A stretch of 64,000 nucleotides of DNA from Sphingomonas sp. CBMAI 2297 (GTDB lineage Bacteria > Pseudomonadota > Alphaproteobacteria > Sphingomonadales > Sphingomonadaceae): NCBI RefSeq assembly GCF_029870595.1, contig NZ_JAPDIR010000010.1:117096-181095 (forward strand), read 5' to 3'. The position numbers were made by a program, and so were the translations under genes. The stretch's first letter is position 1. Each line of letters starts with the position of its first letter. The notes beneath the pieces are model-generated. The model was not told where the DNA came from, ran no database searches, and was given only the letters and a program-made list of their open reading frames with translations. Positions 7,060 to 15,930 of the stretch are shown in pieces.

Positions 7060-7842
7060 TCAGGCGTTCGGCTGGACGAGCTGCGGCTCGGGCATCTTGC
7101 CCTGGCGCAGCTGGCGGCCGAAGATGTCGCGCATCAGGCCCAGCGAAAAGAGATGCGCGTAGATGAGCGGCAGCATGCCGTTCTGCACGATCTTGCGCAG
7201 CTGGTCGCCGCGCATCTCGTTGAGCTTGTTCTCGTCGACCATCATGAAGCCGCGATAGACGAAGGGCTGGGCGGCGCCGTCCGGCTGGATCGTCACTTCG
7301 CCGTCGATCAGCAGGTCGAGCTCCTTGAGCTCCTGCATGAACTGGCCGGTGCGGGCGCCGGCCTGCTCGAACTGCTCGTTGAACTGCAGGATGTTCTTGG
7401 TCGTGTCGCTCGGCTGGCCGTCGACGAACAGGGCCTCGCCCTCCTCGAACGCGCCGACCGTGTCCGAAGTCGGGTCGAAGCACAGCGACAGCTCGTCGCT
7501 GTCCGGGCGCAGGCGCGCCAGCAGGTACGGATAGCGGCGGATATAGGCCGGGACGTAGAAGTTCGTCTCGTTGAGCGCGCCGTCCTCGTCGAAGAAGGTG
7601 TTGACCCCCTCGTTCAGGCCCATCAGCGCCAGCGGCACCGGCTCTTCGCCCTGCGAGAAGACGATCGGCATGAAGCGCTGCACCAGCGGGAATTCCTCGA
7701 CGGTGACCGGCACCGCGTGCTGCTTGGCGAGGAACGGCGCCTTGTCGGCGGCGCGAATCTTGAAATCGGCGTGCTGCTGGCTCGAGAGCGGCTGAAGCTC
7801 GTTGTAGAACAGAGGCAGCGACTGCTGCGGGGCGGAAGCCAT
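7060..7842 (-). CDS. SapC family protein
   Basis: The 260-residue cytoplasmic-looking protein matches the SapC family (PF07277) in its typical phrases: FPLVQRFMPIVFS, LMGLNEGVN, NFYVPAYIRRYPYLLARL and DGEVTIQPDG. The family name comes from a Campylobacter S-layer-associated gene, but a defined biochemical role is not established. In sphingomonads such genes often sit near outer-membrane receptors, which is not the case here. The ATG at 7842 has a purine-rich site (CAGGAGATT) in front. It is the first gene of a two-gene unit with cytochrome b561. Confidence 0.88.
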   Translation of the reverse strand: MASAPQQSLPLFYNELQPLSSQQHADFKIRAADKAPFLAKQHAVPVTVEEFPLVQRFMPIVFSQGEEPVPLALMGLNEGVNTFFDEDGALNETNFYVPAYIRRYPYLLARLRPDSDELSLCFDPTSDTVGAFEEGEALFVDGQPSDTTKNILQFNEQFEQAGARTGQFMQELKELDLLIDGEVTIQPDGAAQPFVYRGFMMVDENKLNEMRGDQLRKIVQNGMLPLIYAHLFSLGLMRDIFGRQLRQGKMPEPQLVQPNA

Positions 7843-7896
7843 CCTAAATCTCCTGGGAACTAAAAATGCTGATGTCTGGAATCCCGGGGCGAGGGT

Positions 7897-9345
7897 CTAT
7901 GGGGTGTCAGCCTCGGGCGCAAGCGCTACCAGCTTGCCGGGATTCAGGATTCCGCGGGGATCCAGTGCCGATTTGATCGCTTTCAGTACCGCGATACGCG
8001 ATGGCGGGCTCAAACGCTCCAGTTCGGCGCGCTTCATCTGTCCGATACCATGTTCGGCGGAGATCGATCCGCCCTCGGCCACCACCATGTCGTAGACGAG
8101 GCGGCTCACCGCCGGCCCATCGCCGGCGTACCAGGCGTCGCGATCGGCGCCCTGCGGCGCGCGGACGTGGAAATGGACATTGCCGTCGCCCAGATGCCCG
8201 AAGGCGGTGGCGCGGGTGCCGGGGAAGCGCCGCTCGGCCTCGGCCGCGGCCGCCAGCATGAAGCGCGGCATCTTGTCGACCGGCACGGAGATGTCGTGCT
8301 GCATCGCCGGGCCCAGCGCGCGCTCCGCCTCCGAGATCGAATCGCGGATGTGCCAGAAGGCCTCGACCTGGGCCTCGCTGGTCGAGATCACCGCGTCCTC
8401 GGCCAGGCCCGCCTCGAACACGGGCACCAGCAGCCGCTCGAGCAGGGCGGCAGGCGGCTCGGCGCCCGGCTCGGTCGCCACCGATTCGATCAGCACGTGC
8501 CAGGCATGCTCGCCGGCCAGCGGCGAGCGGGTGCCGGGAATATGGCTGAGGACATGACCCAGTATCTCGCCCGGGATGATCTCGAAGCTCTCGATCGTGC
8601 CGGTGCGCGCCTCCATCAGGCGCAGGATGCGGAGCGCGTCCTCGGGATCGGCGACGCCCACCCAGGCGGCGGCACGCTCGACGATGGCGGGATAGAGGCG
8701 CAGCGTCGCGGCGGTGACGATGCCGATCGTGCCTTCCGCGCCGATCAGCAGCTGGGTGAGGTCATAGCCGCGATTGTCCTTCTTGAGCGGCACGAGCCCT
8801 TCATGGATCGAGCCGTCGGGCAGCACCGCCTCCACCCCCGCCACGAGGTGGCGCATGTTGCCGAAGCGCAGCACCTGGGTGCCGCCGGCATTGGTGGAGA
8901 CCAGCCCGCCAATCGTCGCGCTGCCCTTGGCGCCCAGCGTGAGCGGGAAGCGGCGGCCCTGCTCGGCCATGGCGGCGTGGAAATTGGCGAGGATCACCCC
9001 GGCCTCGACCACCGCGAGATTGCCGGCCGTGTCGACCGAGCGGATCCGGTTCATCCGTCGGGTGGAGAGGAGCAGCGCCGAGCCGTCCGCCGGCGGCGTC
9101 GCGCCGCCGACCATGCCGGTATTGCCGCCCTGGGGCACAATCTTCACGCCCAATTCGCCCGCAAGCCGGACGATCGCGGCGACTTCCTCCGTCGATCCGG
9201 GCGAGAGCAGCGCCGGCGCGCTGCCATGGTAGCGGCCGCGCCAGTCCGACTCCCAGGGCTCGATCGCATGGGGATCGGTGGTCACCGTCTTGGGGCCGAA
9301 GCGTTCCAGGATGGTATCGACGAGCTGCTGCTGGGCTGGTGTCAT
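7897..9345 (-). CDS. FAD-binding oxidoreductase, D-2-hydroxyacid dehydrogenase type
   Basis: The 482-residue protein has the PCMH-type FAD domain in its first half, with PQGGNTGMVGG near residue 71 and GGLVSTNAGGTQVLRFGN near residue 146. The second half is a GlcD/D2HGDH-like substrate domain with HLGDGNVHFHV, whose His residues bind metal and substrate. It ends with AEHGIGQMKR and DPRGILNPGK, both typical of the family. It oxidises a D-2-hydroxyacid such as D-2-hydroxyglutarate or D-lactate; the substrate is not decided by sequence. It is a single-gene unit, divergent from the small exported protein at 9420. Confidence 0.9.
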   Translation of the reverse strand: MTPAQQQLVDTILERFGPKTVTTDPHAIEPWESDWRGRYHGSAPALLSPGSTEEVAAIVRLAGELGVKIVPQGGNTGMVGGATPPADGSALLLSTRRMNRIRSVDTAGNLAVVEAGVILANFHAAMAEQGRRFPLTLGAKGSATIGGLVSTNAGGTQVLRFGNMRHLVAGVEAVLPDGSIHEGLVPLKKDNRGYDLTQLLIGAEGTIGIVTAATLRLYPAIVERAAAWVGVADPEDALRILRLMEARTGTIESFEIIPGEILGHVLSHIPGTRSPLAGEHAWHVLIESVATEPGAEPPAALLERLLVPVFEAGLAEDAVISTSEAQVEAFWHIRDSISEAERALGPAMQHDISVPVDKMPRFMLAAAAEAERRFPGTRATAFGHLGDGNVHFHVRAPQGADRDAWYAGDGPAVSRLVYDMVVAEGGSISAEHGIGQMKRAELERLSPPSRIAVLKAIKSALDPRGILNPGKLVALAPEADTP

Positions 9346-9419
9346 GGCATTTTTGGGCTAGCACGACCGGTGTCAGTTCATCCACTGTTCAAACCTTCAA
9401 CGTACATAACCAACGCGAA

Positions 9420-9887
9420 ATGCCGAATCCGTTCCTGGTCGCATCCAGCCTGCTGCTTCTCGTCGCCGCGCCCGCCGCGGCGCCCGCAGGCGTGCCCGAC
9501 TGGAAAGCGGTTACCCTGAGCCTTCAGCAAGAGCAGCAGCGCGTGACGATCCAGGTGCCGCGCGTCACCATCACCAGCAGCGCGACCATCATCGTGCGCC
9601 GCGCTCCCCATGTGGTCGAGAAGAAGGCGAAGGACTGCGTGAAGGTGCAGGACATCTCCGGCTTCGCGGGCGTGAACACCCAGGACAGCGTCGACCTGGT
9701 GCTGCGCGACGGCTCGCTGCTGCGCGCCAAGCTGGGGCGCAAATGCCAGGCGCTCGGCTTCTATAACGGCTTCTACGTGAAGACGAACAAGGACCAGAAG
9801 ATCTGCGCCGGACGCGATTCGATTCGCACCCGGGCGGGCCGTTCCTGCGATGTGGAGGACTTTAGGGCGCTCGCGCTGGAGCGTTGA
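9420..9887 (+). CDS. Exported protein of unknown function
   Basis: The 155-residue protein begins with a signal peptide (MPNPFLVASSLLLLVAAPAA, cut expected near residues 20-25). The mature part is rich in beta-prone stretches such as RVTIQVPRVTITSSATIIVR and has Cys residues in KDCVKV, GRKCQAL, DQKICAG and GRSCDVE, so disulfides in the periplasm are likely. Small proteins of this kind are common in sphingomonads, but I know no function. The start at 9420 was chosen over an upstream in-frame ATG because it gives a proper signal peptide. Confidence 0.7.
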   Translation: MPNPFLVASSLLLLVAAPAAAPAGVPDWKAVTLSLQQEQQRVTIQVPRVTITSSATIIVRRAPHVVEKKAKDCVKVQDISGFAGVNTQDSVDLVLRDGSLLRAKLGRKCQALGFYNGFYVKTNKDQKICAGRDSIRTRAGRSCDVEDFRALALER

Positions 9888-9977
9888 GCACCTCCGCGCT
9901 TGACTTTCCCCGATAAATCCGCAAGCGCGTGAAGGCTTCGCGCGTGGACCTGCCACGCCGATTTTCCGGAAAATTGC

Positions 9978-11372
9978 ATGAGCTTTGCCGATCTCGGCCT
10001 TTCTGACGAACTTCTGCGCGCAGTGACCGATGCGGGCTATACCGAGCCCACACCCATCCAGCGCCAGTCGATTCCCCCCGTGCTGATGGGCAAGGACCTG
10101 GTCGGCATCGCCCAGACGGGCACGGGCAAGACCGCCGCCTTCGTGTTGCCGATGATCGACATCCTCGGCGAGGGACGCACCCGCGCGCTGATGCCGCGCT
10201 CGCTGATCCTCGAGCCGACGCGCGAACTGGCCGCCCAGGTTGCCGAGAATTTCGAGAAATACGGCACCCACCACAAGCTCTCCATGGCCCTGCTGATCGG
10301 CGGCGTGCAGATGGGCGACCAGGTGAAGGCGCTCGAAAAGGGCGTCGACGTGCTGATCGCCACGCCGGGCCGGCTGATGGACCTGTTCGGCCGCGGCAAG
10401 ATCCTGCTCAACGGCTGCAGCCTGCTCGTGATCGACGAGGCGGACCGGATGCTCGACATGGGGTTCATCCCCGATATCGAGGAAATCTGCACCAAGCTGC
10501 CCAAGGAACGGCAGACCCTGCTCTTCTCGGCGACGATGCCGCCGGTGATCAAGAAGCTGGCGGACAAGTTCCTCAACGATCCCAAGCGCGTGGAAGTCGC
10601 CCGCCCGGCGACGACCAACACCAACATCACGCAGTTCCTCGTCGAGACCACGACGATGAAGAAGCGCGAGACGCTGCGCGCGCTGCTCGTGGCCGAGAAC
10701 GTCCAGACCGGCATCATCTTCTGCAATCGCAAGACCACGGTGCGCGAGCTCAACAAGAGCCTGCAGCGCCACGGCATACGCTCCGCCGAGATCCATGGCG
10801 ACATGGACCAGCCGGCGCGCCTCGCCGAGCTGGAGCGGTTCAAGAAGGGCGATGTGAACATCCTGGTCGCCTCGGACGTCGCCGCGCGCGGGCTCGACAT
10901 CAAGGGCGTGAGCCACGTCTATAATTTCGACGCGCCCTGGCATCCGGACGATTATGTCCACCGCATCGGCCGCACCGGCCGCGCCGGGGCGACCGGCACC
11001 GCCTATACGCTGGTGACCAAGGAAGACGCCGAGAACATCGCCAATATCGAGAAGCTCACCGGCCAGAAGATCGAGCGGGTGAAGCTGCGCGGCGCCCCCG
11101 CCCCCTCCGAGGAAGACGAGCGCGCGGAAGCGCCGCGCGACCGCCGGCGCAAGGGCGACGAGGACAAGGCGCGCAAGCCGCGCTCGAAGAAGGAAGAGCC
11201 CAGGCGCGAAGAGGCGCGCCGCGAGGAGCCGGTCCGCGAGCCCCGCGCCCGCGACGAGCAGCCGCGCCGCGACCGGGACCGCAACCGCCGCCGCGACGCA
11301 CGCGACGACGGCCCGGACGAGGGCTGGAACGGCCCGATCCCCGACTTCCTGAACTACACGCTGGCCGAATGA
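9978..11372 (+). CDS. DEAD-box RNA helicase (RhlE-like)
   Basis: The 464-residue protein has the full helicase core. The Q motif is PTPIQRQSIP (24-33), Walker A is AQTGTGKT (45-52), then PTRELA, TPGR, DEAD (about 153-156), SAT in FSATMP, ARGLDI and HRIGRTGRAG. From about residue 375 to 455 follows a highly charged Arg/Glu/Lys-rich tail, typical of RhlE-type enzymes that unwind RNA during ribosome assembly or cold adaptation. Its stop overlaps the start of the thioredoxin-like gene by four bases (ATGA), so the downstream genes are translationally coupled. Confidence 0.93.
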   Translation: MSFADLGLSDELLRAVTDAGYTEPTPIQRQSIPPVLMGKDLVGIAQTGTGKTAAFVLPMIDILGEGRTRALMPRSLILEPTRELAAQVAENFEKYGTHHKLSMALLIGGVQMGDQVKALEKGVDVLIATPGRLMDLFGRGKILLNGCSLLVIDEADRMLDMGFIPDIEEICTKLPKERQTLLFSATMPPVIKKLADKFLNDPKRVEVARPATTNTNITQFLVETTTMKKRETLRALLVAENVQTGIIFCNRKTTVRELNKSLQRHGIRSAEIHGDMDQPARLAELERFKKGDVNILVASDVAARGLDIKGVSHVYNFDAPWHPDDYVHRIGRTGRAGATGTAYTLVTKEDAENIANIEKLTGQKIERVKLRGAPAPSEEDERAEAPRDRRRKGDEDKARKPRSKKEEPRREEARREEPVREPRARDEQPRRDRDRNRRRDARDDGPDEGWNGPIPDFLNYTLAE

Positions 11373-11884
11373 TCCGGCGGGCCGGGCTGGCTCTCGCGCT
11401 GGCGGCGGCGATGCTGCCCGGCGCGGCGCCGGCCCAGCGCGCGGCACCCCGGCTCGCAGCCCGCACGCTCGACCAGCTGCCCCTTCCCCTGCCCGCGCCC
11501 TATGATGCCGGGCGCGACGCGCGCCGCGACATCGACGCGGCGCTCGCCGGCGCGAAGCGATCGGGCAAGCCGCTCCTCCTCGATTTCGGCGCCAACTGGT
11601 GCGTCGATTGCCGGGTGCTGGCCGGCGTGCTCGCCCTGCCCGAGATGCGCGGCTGGGTGACGCGCAATTTCGTGCTGGTCCAGATCGACATCGGCATGTT
11701 CGATCGCAACCTGGACCTGCCGCGACGCTTCGGCGCGGCCTCGCTCGAAGCGGTGCCGGCGATCCTGGTGATCGATCCGCGCACCGGCAAGGTCCGCAAC
11801 CGCGACGACATTCTCGGCCTGGGCGACGCCCGGATCATGCAACCCCAGGAAATGGCCGACTGGCTGGCCCGCTGGACGCGATGA
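11369..11884 (+). CDS. Exported thioredoxin-fold protein (WCVDC)
   Basis: The 171-residue protein has a signal peptide (residues 1-23, ending APAQ) and a thioredoxin fold. The active site is WCVDC (77-81) and the cis-Pro region reads EAVPAILVIDP. WCVDC with LLLDFGANW recalls the C-terminal domain of DsbD, so a periplasmic reductase role is likely. It overlaps the helicase stop and the DUF1289 start by four bases on each side. Confidence 0.85.
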   Translation: MIRRAGLALALAAAMLPGAAPAQRAAPRLAARTLDQLPLPLPAPYDAGRDARRDIDAALAGAKRSGKPLLLDFGANWCVDCRVLAGVLALPEMRGWVTRNFVLVQIDIGMFDRNLDLPRRFGAASLEAVPAILVIDPRTGKVRNRDDILGLGDARIMQPQEMADWLARWTR

Positions 11885-12078
11885 TCGAATATGTGCCCAT
11901 CATCGAAAGCCCCTGCGTCAGCATCTGCGTGATGGACGCGGCCACGGGCTGGTGCATCGGCTGCGGCCGCACGCTCGCGGAGATCGCCCGCTGGAGCGAG
12001 ACCGACCAGGCCGATCGCGACGCGGTTATGGCGGCGCTGCCGGCGCGGATGGAGCAGCTGGAAGGGAAGCCCCGCTAG
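11881..12078 (+). CDS. DUF1289 four-cysteine protein
   Basis: The 65-residue protein has cysteines at 12, 16, 25 and 28 in the pattern SPCVSIC and GWCIGCGRT, followed by EIARWSE. This is the signature of DUF1289 (PF06945), a presumed metal- or cluster-binding family without a settled function. The ATG overlaps the preceding stop as ATGA, making it the third gene of the helicase operon. A REP-like palindrome follows 25 bases after the stop. Confidence 0.88.
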   Translation: MIEYVPIIESPCVSICVMDAATGWCIGCGRTLAEIARWSETDQADRDAVMAALPARMEQLEGKPR

Positions 12079-12102
12079 GGTCCCGGCCCGATAAGCAAAT
12101 CC

Positions 12103-12130
12103 CGTCATCCCCGCGCAGGCGGGGATGACG
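12103..12130. repeat. REP-like intergenic palindrome, copy 2
   Basis: The arms CGTCATCCCCGC and GCGGGGATGACG are absent only where the four-base spacer and one arm base meet. The copy lies between the DUF1289 gene and the amidohydrolase gene. It is followed by a GAGAATATGAATCC tail that resembles the tails after the copies at 29035 and 59188. Confidence 0.85.
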
Positions 12131-12320
12131 AGGAATGGGTGGCGGGAATGACAGTGGAGAATATGAATCCTCCCGTCGCCGGCACAAAACCACCCACGCG
12201 CATCCGCGATTTGTGACGAACGCTCCGCCGGCGGGACGAACCGCATGGACAGCCACGCCCCCAAATTGCGATTCATGAGGCGCGACTCCGGCGCGAGCGG
12301 AGCTGTCAGGGAGGATCGTC

Positions 12321-13265
12321 ATGGGTATCGGTCGCAGGGATTTTCTGAAGCTGGGCGGCGCCGGGGCCGCCTATGCCCTGTTGCCCGGCGCGGCGGCCGC
12401 GCCCGCGATCGGACGCCCCGTCATCGACGTCCATATGCACGCCTATCCCGCGACGATGCAGCTTCCCGCCCCGGTCACCAATCCGATCTCCGGCTTCAAG
12501 AGCCCGATCCGGACCGGCGCCGACCATCTCGCCGCCTGCATCGCCGAGATGAAGAAGCACAATGTCGTCAAGGGCGTGGTGAGCGGCGGCGACGGCGACC
12601 GGCTCCAGGCGGCGATCGACTGGCATGATCGCGACCCCGATCGCTTCGTCGCCGGCGCAGGCATCCGCGGCTCGGACGACACGCCGCTGCCGCCGATCGA
12701 CCTGCTCCGCAAGGCCTTTGCGGACGGCAGGCTCAAGGTGCTGGGCGAAGTGACGTCGCAATATGCCGGGCTGTCGCTCAGCGACCCCAAATACGACCCC
12801 TATCTCGCGCTGGCCGAGGAGTTCGACGTGCCCGTCGCGCTCCACACCGGCACCATGCCGGCGGGGACCAGCTTCGATCCCTGCTGCACTTCGGCGCGCG
12901 CCCGCTTCGGCAATCCCGAGCTGGTGGAGGAGGCGCTCAATCGCCATCCCAAGCTGCGCCTCAACATCATGCATGGCGGCTGGCCCTATCTCGACGACAC
13001 GATCGCGATGCTGATGCTCTATCCGAACGTGAACATCGATACCGGCGCGATCGACTGGCTGCTGCCGCGTCCGGCCTTTCACGCCTATCTGCGAACCTTC
13101 GTGGACTCGGGCTTCTCCAAGCGCATCATGTTCGGATCGGACCATATGTACTGGCCCGATGCGATCGGCCTCGCGATCGAGGGGATCGAGAGCGCGGCCT
13201 TCCTGACCGAGGCGCAGAAGCAGGACATCCTCCACGACAATGCCGTGCGCTTCTACAAGCTGTGA
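12321..13265 (+). CDS. Tat-exported amidohydrolase family 2 protein
   Basis: The 314-residue protein starts with a twin-arginine signal (GRRDFLKLGGAGAAYALLPG, residues 4-23), so it is exported folded. The mature part is a TIM-barrel amidohydrolase with HMH at 38-40, then ALHTG, IMHGGWP and FGSDHMYWP, which supply the metal-binding His residues and the catalytic Asp. The family (PF04909) includes decarboxylases and lactonases acting on aromatic or cyclic acids; the substrate is unknown here. The start ATG has GGGAGGATCGTC in front. It appears to be a single-gene unit with repeats on both sides. Confidence 0.85.
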   Translation: MGIGRRDFLKLGGAGAAYALLPGAAAAPAIGRPVIDVHMHAYPATMQLPAPVTNPISGFKSPIRTGADHLAACIAEMKKHNVVKGVVSGGDGDRLQAAIDWHDRDPDRFVAGAGIRGSDDTPLPPIDLLRKAFADGRLKVLGEVTSQYAGLSLSDPKYDPYLALAEEFDVPVALHTGTMPAGTSFDPCCTSARARFGNPELVEEALNRHPKLRLNIMHGGWPYLDDTIAMLMLYPNVNIDTGAIDWLLPRPAFHAYLRTFVDSGFSKRIMFGSDHMYWPDAIGLAIEGIESAAFLTEAQKQDILHDNAVRFYKL

Positions 13266-13304
13266 GCGGATAGCGGCGGCCGGGCGGACGGCACATGTAC
13301 CTCG

Positions 13305-13480
13305 CCACCCCGGCCTCGAGCCGGGGTCCATGATGGCTCGTGCCCGATGCGAAGGCTTCCAGGCCGGAGCCTCATATTCCTCATCGTCGTCCCCGCCTGC
13401 GCGGGGATGACGGGTTTGCCGATCGGGTCATCCCCGACTCGTCTTCCGGTGCCCCCCGGCACAAGGCCGGGGTGCGACAG
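13305..13480. repeat. Cluster of three intergenic palindromes
   Basis: Between the convergent amidohydrolase and GST genes lie three palindromes. The first, at 13305-13329, is a CACCCCGGCC/GGCCGGGGTCC-type hairpin. The second, at 13385-13412, is a REP-like copy with arms CGTCGTCCCCGC and GCGGGGATGACG. The third, at about 13450-13480, is built on GGCCGGGGTGC. They fill most of the 221-base gap and probably also limit read-through. Confidence 0.75.
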
Positions 13481-13486
13481 GGCCGG

Positions 13487-14125
13487 CTAGGCCGGCGCCT
13501 GTGCCGGCTGCAGCTCCGCCGCCAGCGCATCGTCCTTGGCCGAGGCGCGCTGATAGGCCTCGCGCCCGCTCAGCCGGCCGAAATAGTCCAGGAACGCTTC
13601 GCGCTTGGGCAGCGTGCCGAACATCGTGCCCCAGCCGACCGCCGAGCCGACATAGATGTCCGCCGCGGTGAAGCGGTCGCCGGCGATATAGGGATGCGCC
13701 GAGACGGCCTTTTCCAGCACGTCCACCGCGAGATCGTAATTGCCATAGCCGAACATGCGGCCCTGCTCCGGCCTGGGGACGAACTGGGCGGCATGGTTGG
13801 TCACCGCCTGCTCGACCGGGCCGGCGGCGAAGAACAGCCAGCGATAATAATCGGCGCGCTCGCTCGCATCGGGGGCGAGGCCCGCCGCCGGAAAGGCTTC
13901 GGCCAGATAGGCGCAGATCGCGGCGCATTCGGTGACGACATGGCCGCCATGGACGATCGCGGGCACTTTCCCCATGGGGTTGATGCCCAGATAATCCTCG
14001 CCCTTCATCGTCGTGCCATATTCGACGACCTGCGTCTCATAGGAGGCGCCGGCCTCCTCCAGCGCCCAGCGGACGATGCGCCCGCGCGACTGGGGATGGG
14101 TGTAGAAGATCAGGTCGCCTGTCAT
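13487..14125 (-). CDS. Glutathione S-transferase family protein
   Basis: The 212-residue protein has an N-terminal thioredoxin-like domain (FYTHPQSRGRIVRWALEEAG, residues about 6-25, and GKVPAIVHGG with the cis-Pro) and ends that domain with VTECAAICAYLAEAFP, the glutathione-binding Glu-Cys/Ser pair. The helical C-terminal domain includes FTAADIYVGSAV. It probably conjugates glutathione to electrophiles in the cytoplasm. The ATG at 14125 has a strong site (GGAGGG) upstream. It lies 62 bases after the dienelactone hydrolase gene on the same strand and may share its transcript. Confidence 0.9.
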   Translation of the reverse strand: MTGDLIFYTHPQSRGRIVRWALEEAGASYETQVVEYGTTMKGEDYLGINPMGKVPAIVHGGHVVTECAAICAYLAEAFPAAGLAPDASERADYYRWLFFAAGPVEQAVTNHAAQFVPRPEQGRMFGYGNYDLAVDVLEKAVSAHPYIAGDRFTAADIYVGSAVGWGTMFGTLPKREAFLDYFGRLSGREAYQRASAKDDALAAELQPAQAPA

Positions 14126-14187
14126 GATTTCCCTCCGGATCAATCGAACACAACGTGAACAAGTCAATCGATCGCGTCAAGCGCCGT

Positions 14188-15033
14188 TCAAAGCGCCTTG
14201 AACGTGGCGAGCAGGCGCTCCCAGGCGCGATTGGCCTGATCCGCATTATAGACCTGGCTGTCCGGCGGGCACCAGCCGTGCATCGTCCCCTTGTAGACTT
14301 CGATCTCGGCCGGCTGGCTGCTGGCGGCGAAGGCGGCCTTGAGCTTGTCCTTGTCCTCCGGCGCGCGGGCATCGTCATTCTCGGCGATGGCGATCAGCCA
14401 GTGCGCTTTCATCTGGGGCACCAGCGCGATCAGGCCCTCGGCCGCGAGCCCGCCGCCATGGAAGGTCGCGCCGCCACGGACCCGGGCGGGCACCGCGGCG
14501 GCGGTGTACATGACCATCGGGCCGCCCATGCAATAGCCCGTGCTGCCGATGCCGCGCCTGGTGTCGACTTCCTTCTGCCGATCGACCCAGGCGACAAATG
14601 CCTTGGCGTCGCGCGTGGTCGCATCGGGCGTGAGCAGCTGGCGCCAGGGGCCGACCTTGGCCCGGAGCGCGTCGTCGAAGCCCTGCCCGGGCGTGACGAA
14701 GGGCGCCTTGGTGGAGCGGTAGAACTGGTTGACGGTGAGCACCGCATAGCCCGACTGGGCGAGCCGGTCCGCCATCTGGCGAAAGGCGGGCCGCAACCCG
14801 AAAATGTCCGGCCACACGATCACGGCGGGATGCCTGCCGGTGGCGGGCGCGACGAAATAGGCGTCGCAGGCGCCGTCCGGCGTGGCGATGACGACATCGC
14901 GTCCCGCGATCTCGGCCGCATCGGCCGGGGCCGGCAGCAGCACCGCGACGCCGGCGGCAGCGGCGCCAGCGCCGAATTCGCGGCGTGTCAGCAGGAAACG
15001 CGCATTGTCGGCGGCGGTCAGCTCGTCACACAT
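14188..15033 (-). CDS. Dienelactone hydrolase family protein with Tat-like signal
   Basis: The 281-residue protein carries RREFGAGAAAAGVAVLLP at residues 18-35, a twin-arginine-type signal, then an alpha/beta hydrolase domain. The nucleophile is Cys168 in GYCMGG, as in carboxymethylenebutenolidase; the acid and His are expected in AIAENDDARAPEDK and GTMHGWCPP. The family hydrolyses dienelactone in aromatic degradation, but distant members act on other esters and no aromatic pathway is adjacent. The ATG at 15033 has GGAGGGATCC in front. Confidence 0.87.
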   Translation of the reverse strand: MCDELTAADNARFLLTRREFGAGAAAAGVAVLLPAPADAAEIAGRDVVIATPDGACDAYFVAPATGRHPAVIVWPDIFGLRPAFRQMADRLAQSGYAVLTVNQFYRSTKAPFVTPGQGFDDALRAKVGPWRQLLTPDATTRDAKAFVAWVDRQKEVDTRRGIGSTGYCMGGPMVMYTAAAVPARVRGGATFHGGGLAAEGLIALVPQMKAHWLIAIAENDDARAPEDKDKLKAAFAASSQPAEIEVYKGTMHGWCPPDSQVYNADQANRAWERLLATFKAL

Positions 15034-15110
15034 GGGATCCCTCCACGGTCTCGGATGGCGCCCGGCATGCCGAGTCGCGGCGGCAAGGCTACACGCCCCG
15101 CCCGCTTCCG

Positions 15111-15803
15111 TCATGCGGCGAGGCGATCCTGCCGGGCATGGCGGGCAAAGGGACTGAGGCCGAGCCAGCGCTGCATCTGCGCCGCGATGCCGGGGGCACC
15201 GGTGAGCAGCAGCGTCTCGCGATCGAGCGCGTCGCGCACCGTCTCATACCCCATCCAGATCGCCGTCATCGTGCGCAGGTCCGAAGAGACGAACAGGTCG
15301 ACTTCATGGCCGGGATCGATCGAGCAGAGGTCGACGCCCGATTGCGGATCGACCACCAGCCAGTAGCGGCGGCGCGGCTCGGGCTGTTCGGGGAAGCGGA
15401 ACTGGATCACGTTGCGCCGGGGCGGCAGCGGCGTGGGATCGAGATGGCGGCGCATGTCCCACATCAGCAGCTGCGCATCGAGATGCTGGAGCGAGAGTTC
15501 ATACGCCACCCAGCGCTGGCCCCAGATGCCGAACGCCTCGACCACCGGCTCCAGCTCGCGCCCGGCTTCGGTCAGGCGATAGTCGGTGCCACCCTCCTCG
15601 CGCGCGACGATGCCCGCGCATTCGAGCTCCTTGAGCCGCTGCGAGAGCAAGGCGGGCGACATGCGCGGCACGCCGCGGCGCAGGTCGTTGAACCGCGTCG
15701 ATCCCGCGAACAGCTCGCGCAGCAGCACCACCGTCCAGCGCGTGCACAATATCTCCGCGGCCATCGCGACCGGGCAGAATTGCTTGTAGCTCCCTTGCGT
15801 CAT
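15111..15803 (-). CDS. HxlR-family transcriptional regulator with C-terminal sensor-like domain
   Basis: The 230-residue protein starts with the HxlR winged helix (about residues 10-105): CPVAMAAEILCTRWTVVLLR, then SRF-like FNDLRRGVPRMSPALLSQRL and LTEAGREL. Cys9 sits at the position used for thiol sensing in several members of the family. Residues about 110-230 form an extra domain that may bind a ligand; I do not recognise it firmly. It is divergent from the acyl-CoA dehydrogenase-like gene, and the 127-base gap carries two tandem palindromes, which suggests that it controls both genes. Confidence 0.88.
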   Translation of the reverse strand: MTQGSYKQFCPVAMAAEILCTRWTVVLLRELFAGSTRFNDLRRGVPRMSPALLSQRLKELECAGIVAREEGGTDYRLTEAGRELEPVVEAFGIWGQRWVAYELSLQHLDAQLLMWDMRRHLDPTPLPPRRNVIQFRFPEQPEPRRRYWLVVDPQSGVDLCSIDPGHEVDLFVSSDLRTMTAIWMGYETVRDALDRETLLLTGAPGIAAQMQRWLGLSPFARHARQDRLAA

Positions 15804-15835
15804 CCCCAATCCTTCATGATCGTGCATCCATGGTA

Positions 15836-15872
15836 GTTCAGACTCTGTACCGGGCAAGTTCAGTTTCTGAAC
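15836..15872. promoter_or_regulatory. Two tandem palindromes, probable HxlR operator
   Basis: A perfect palindrome, GTTCAG-TTT-CTGAAC (15858-15872), is preceded at exactly 22 bases by a partial copy, GTTCAG-ACT-CTGTAC (15836-15850). Spacing of two helical turns fits two dimers binding the same face of the DNA, between the divergent regulator and dehydrogenase genes. Confidence 0.6.
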
Positions 15873-15930
15873 TGGAGCATGGCCCGGCGGATGGCCGATT
15901 GGTGGCACGACCAATCGACCGGAAGGGGGA

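Noticed and set aside
9378..11447. A 689-codon minus-strand ORF opposite the DEAD-box helicase
   Set aside because: No domain and shadow-type composition; the plus strand carries every helicase motif.
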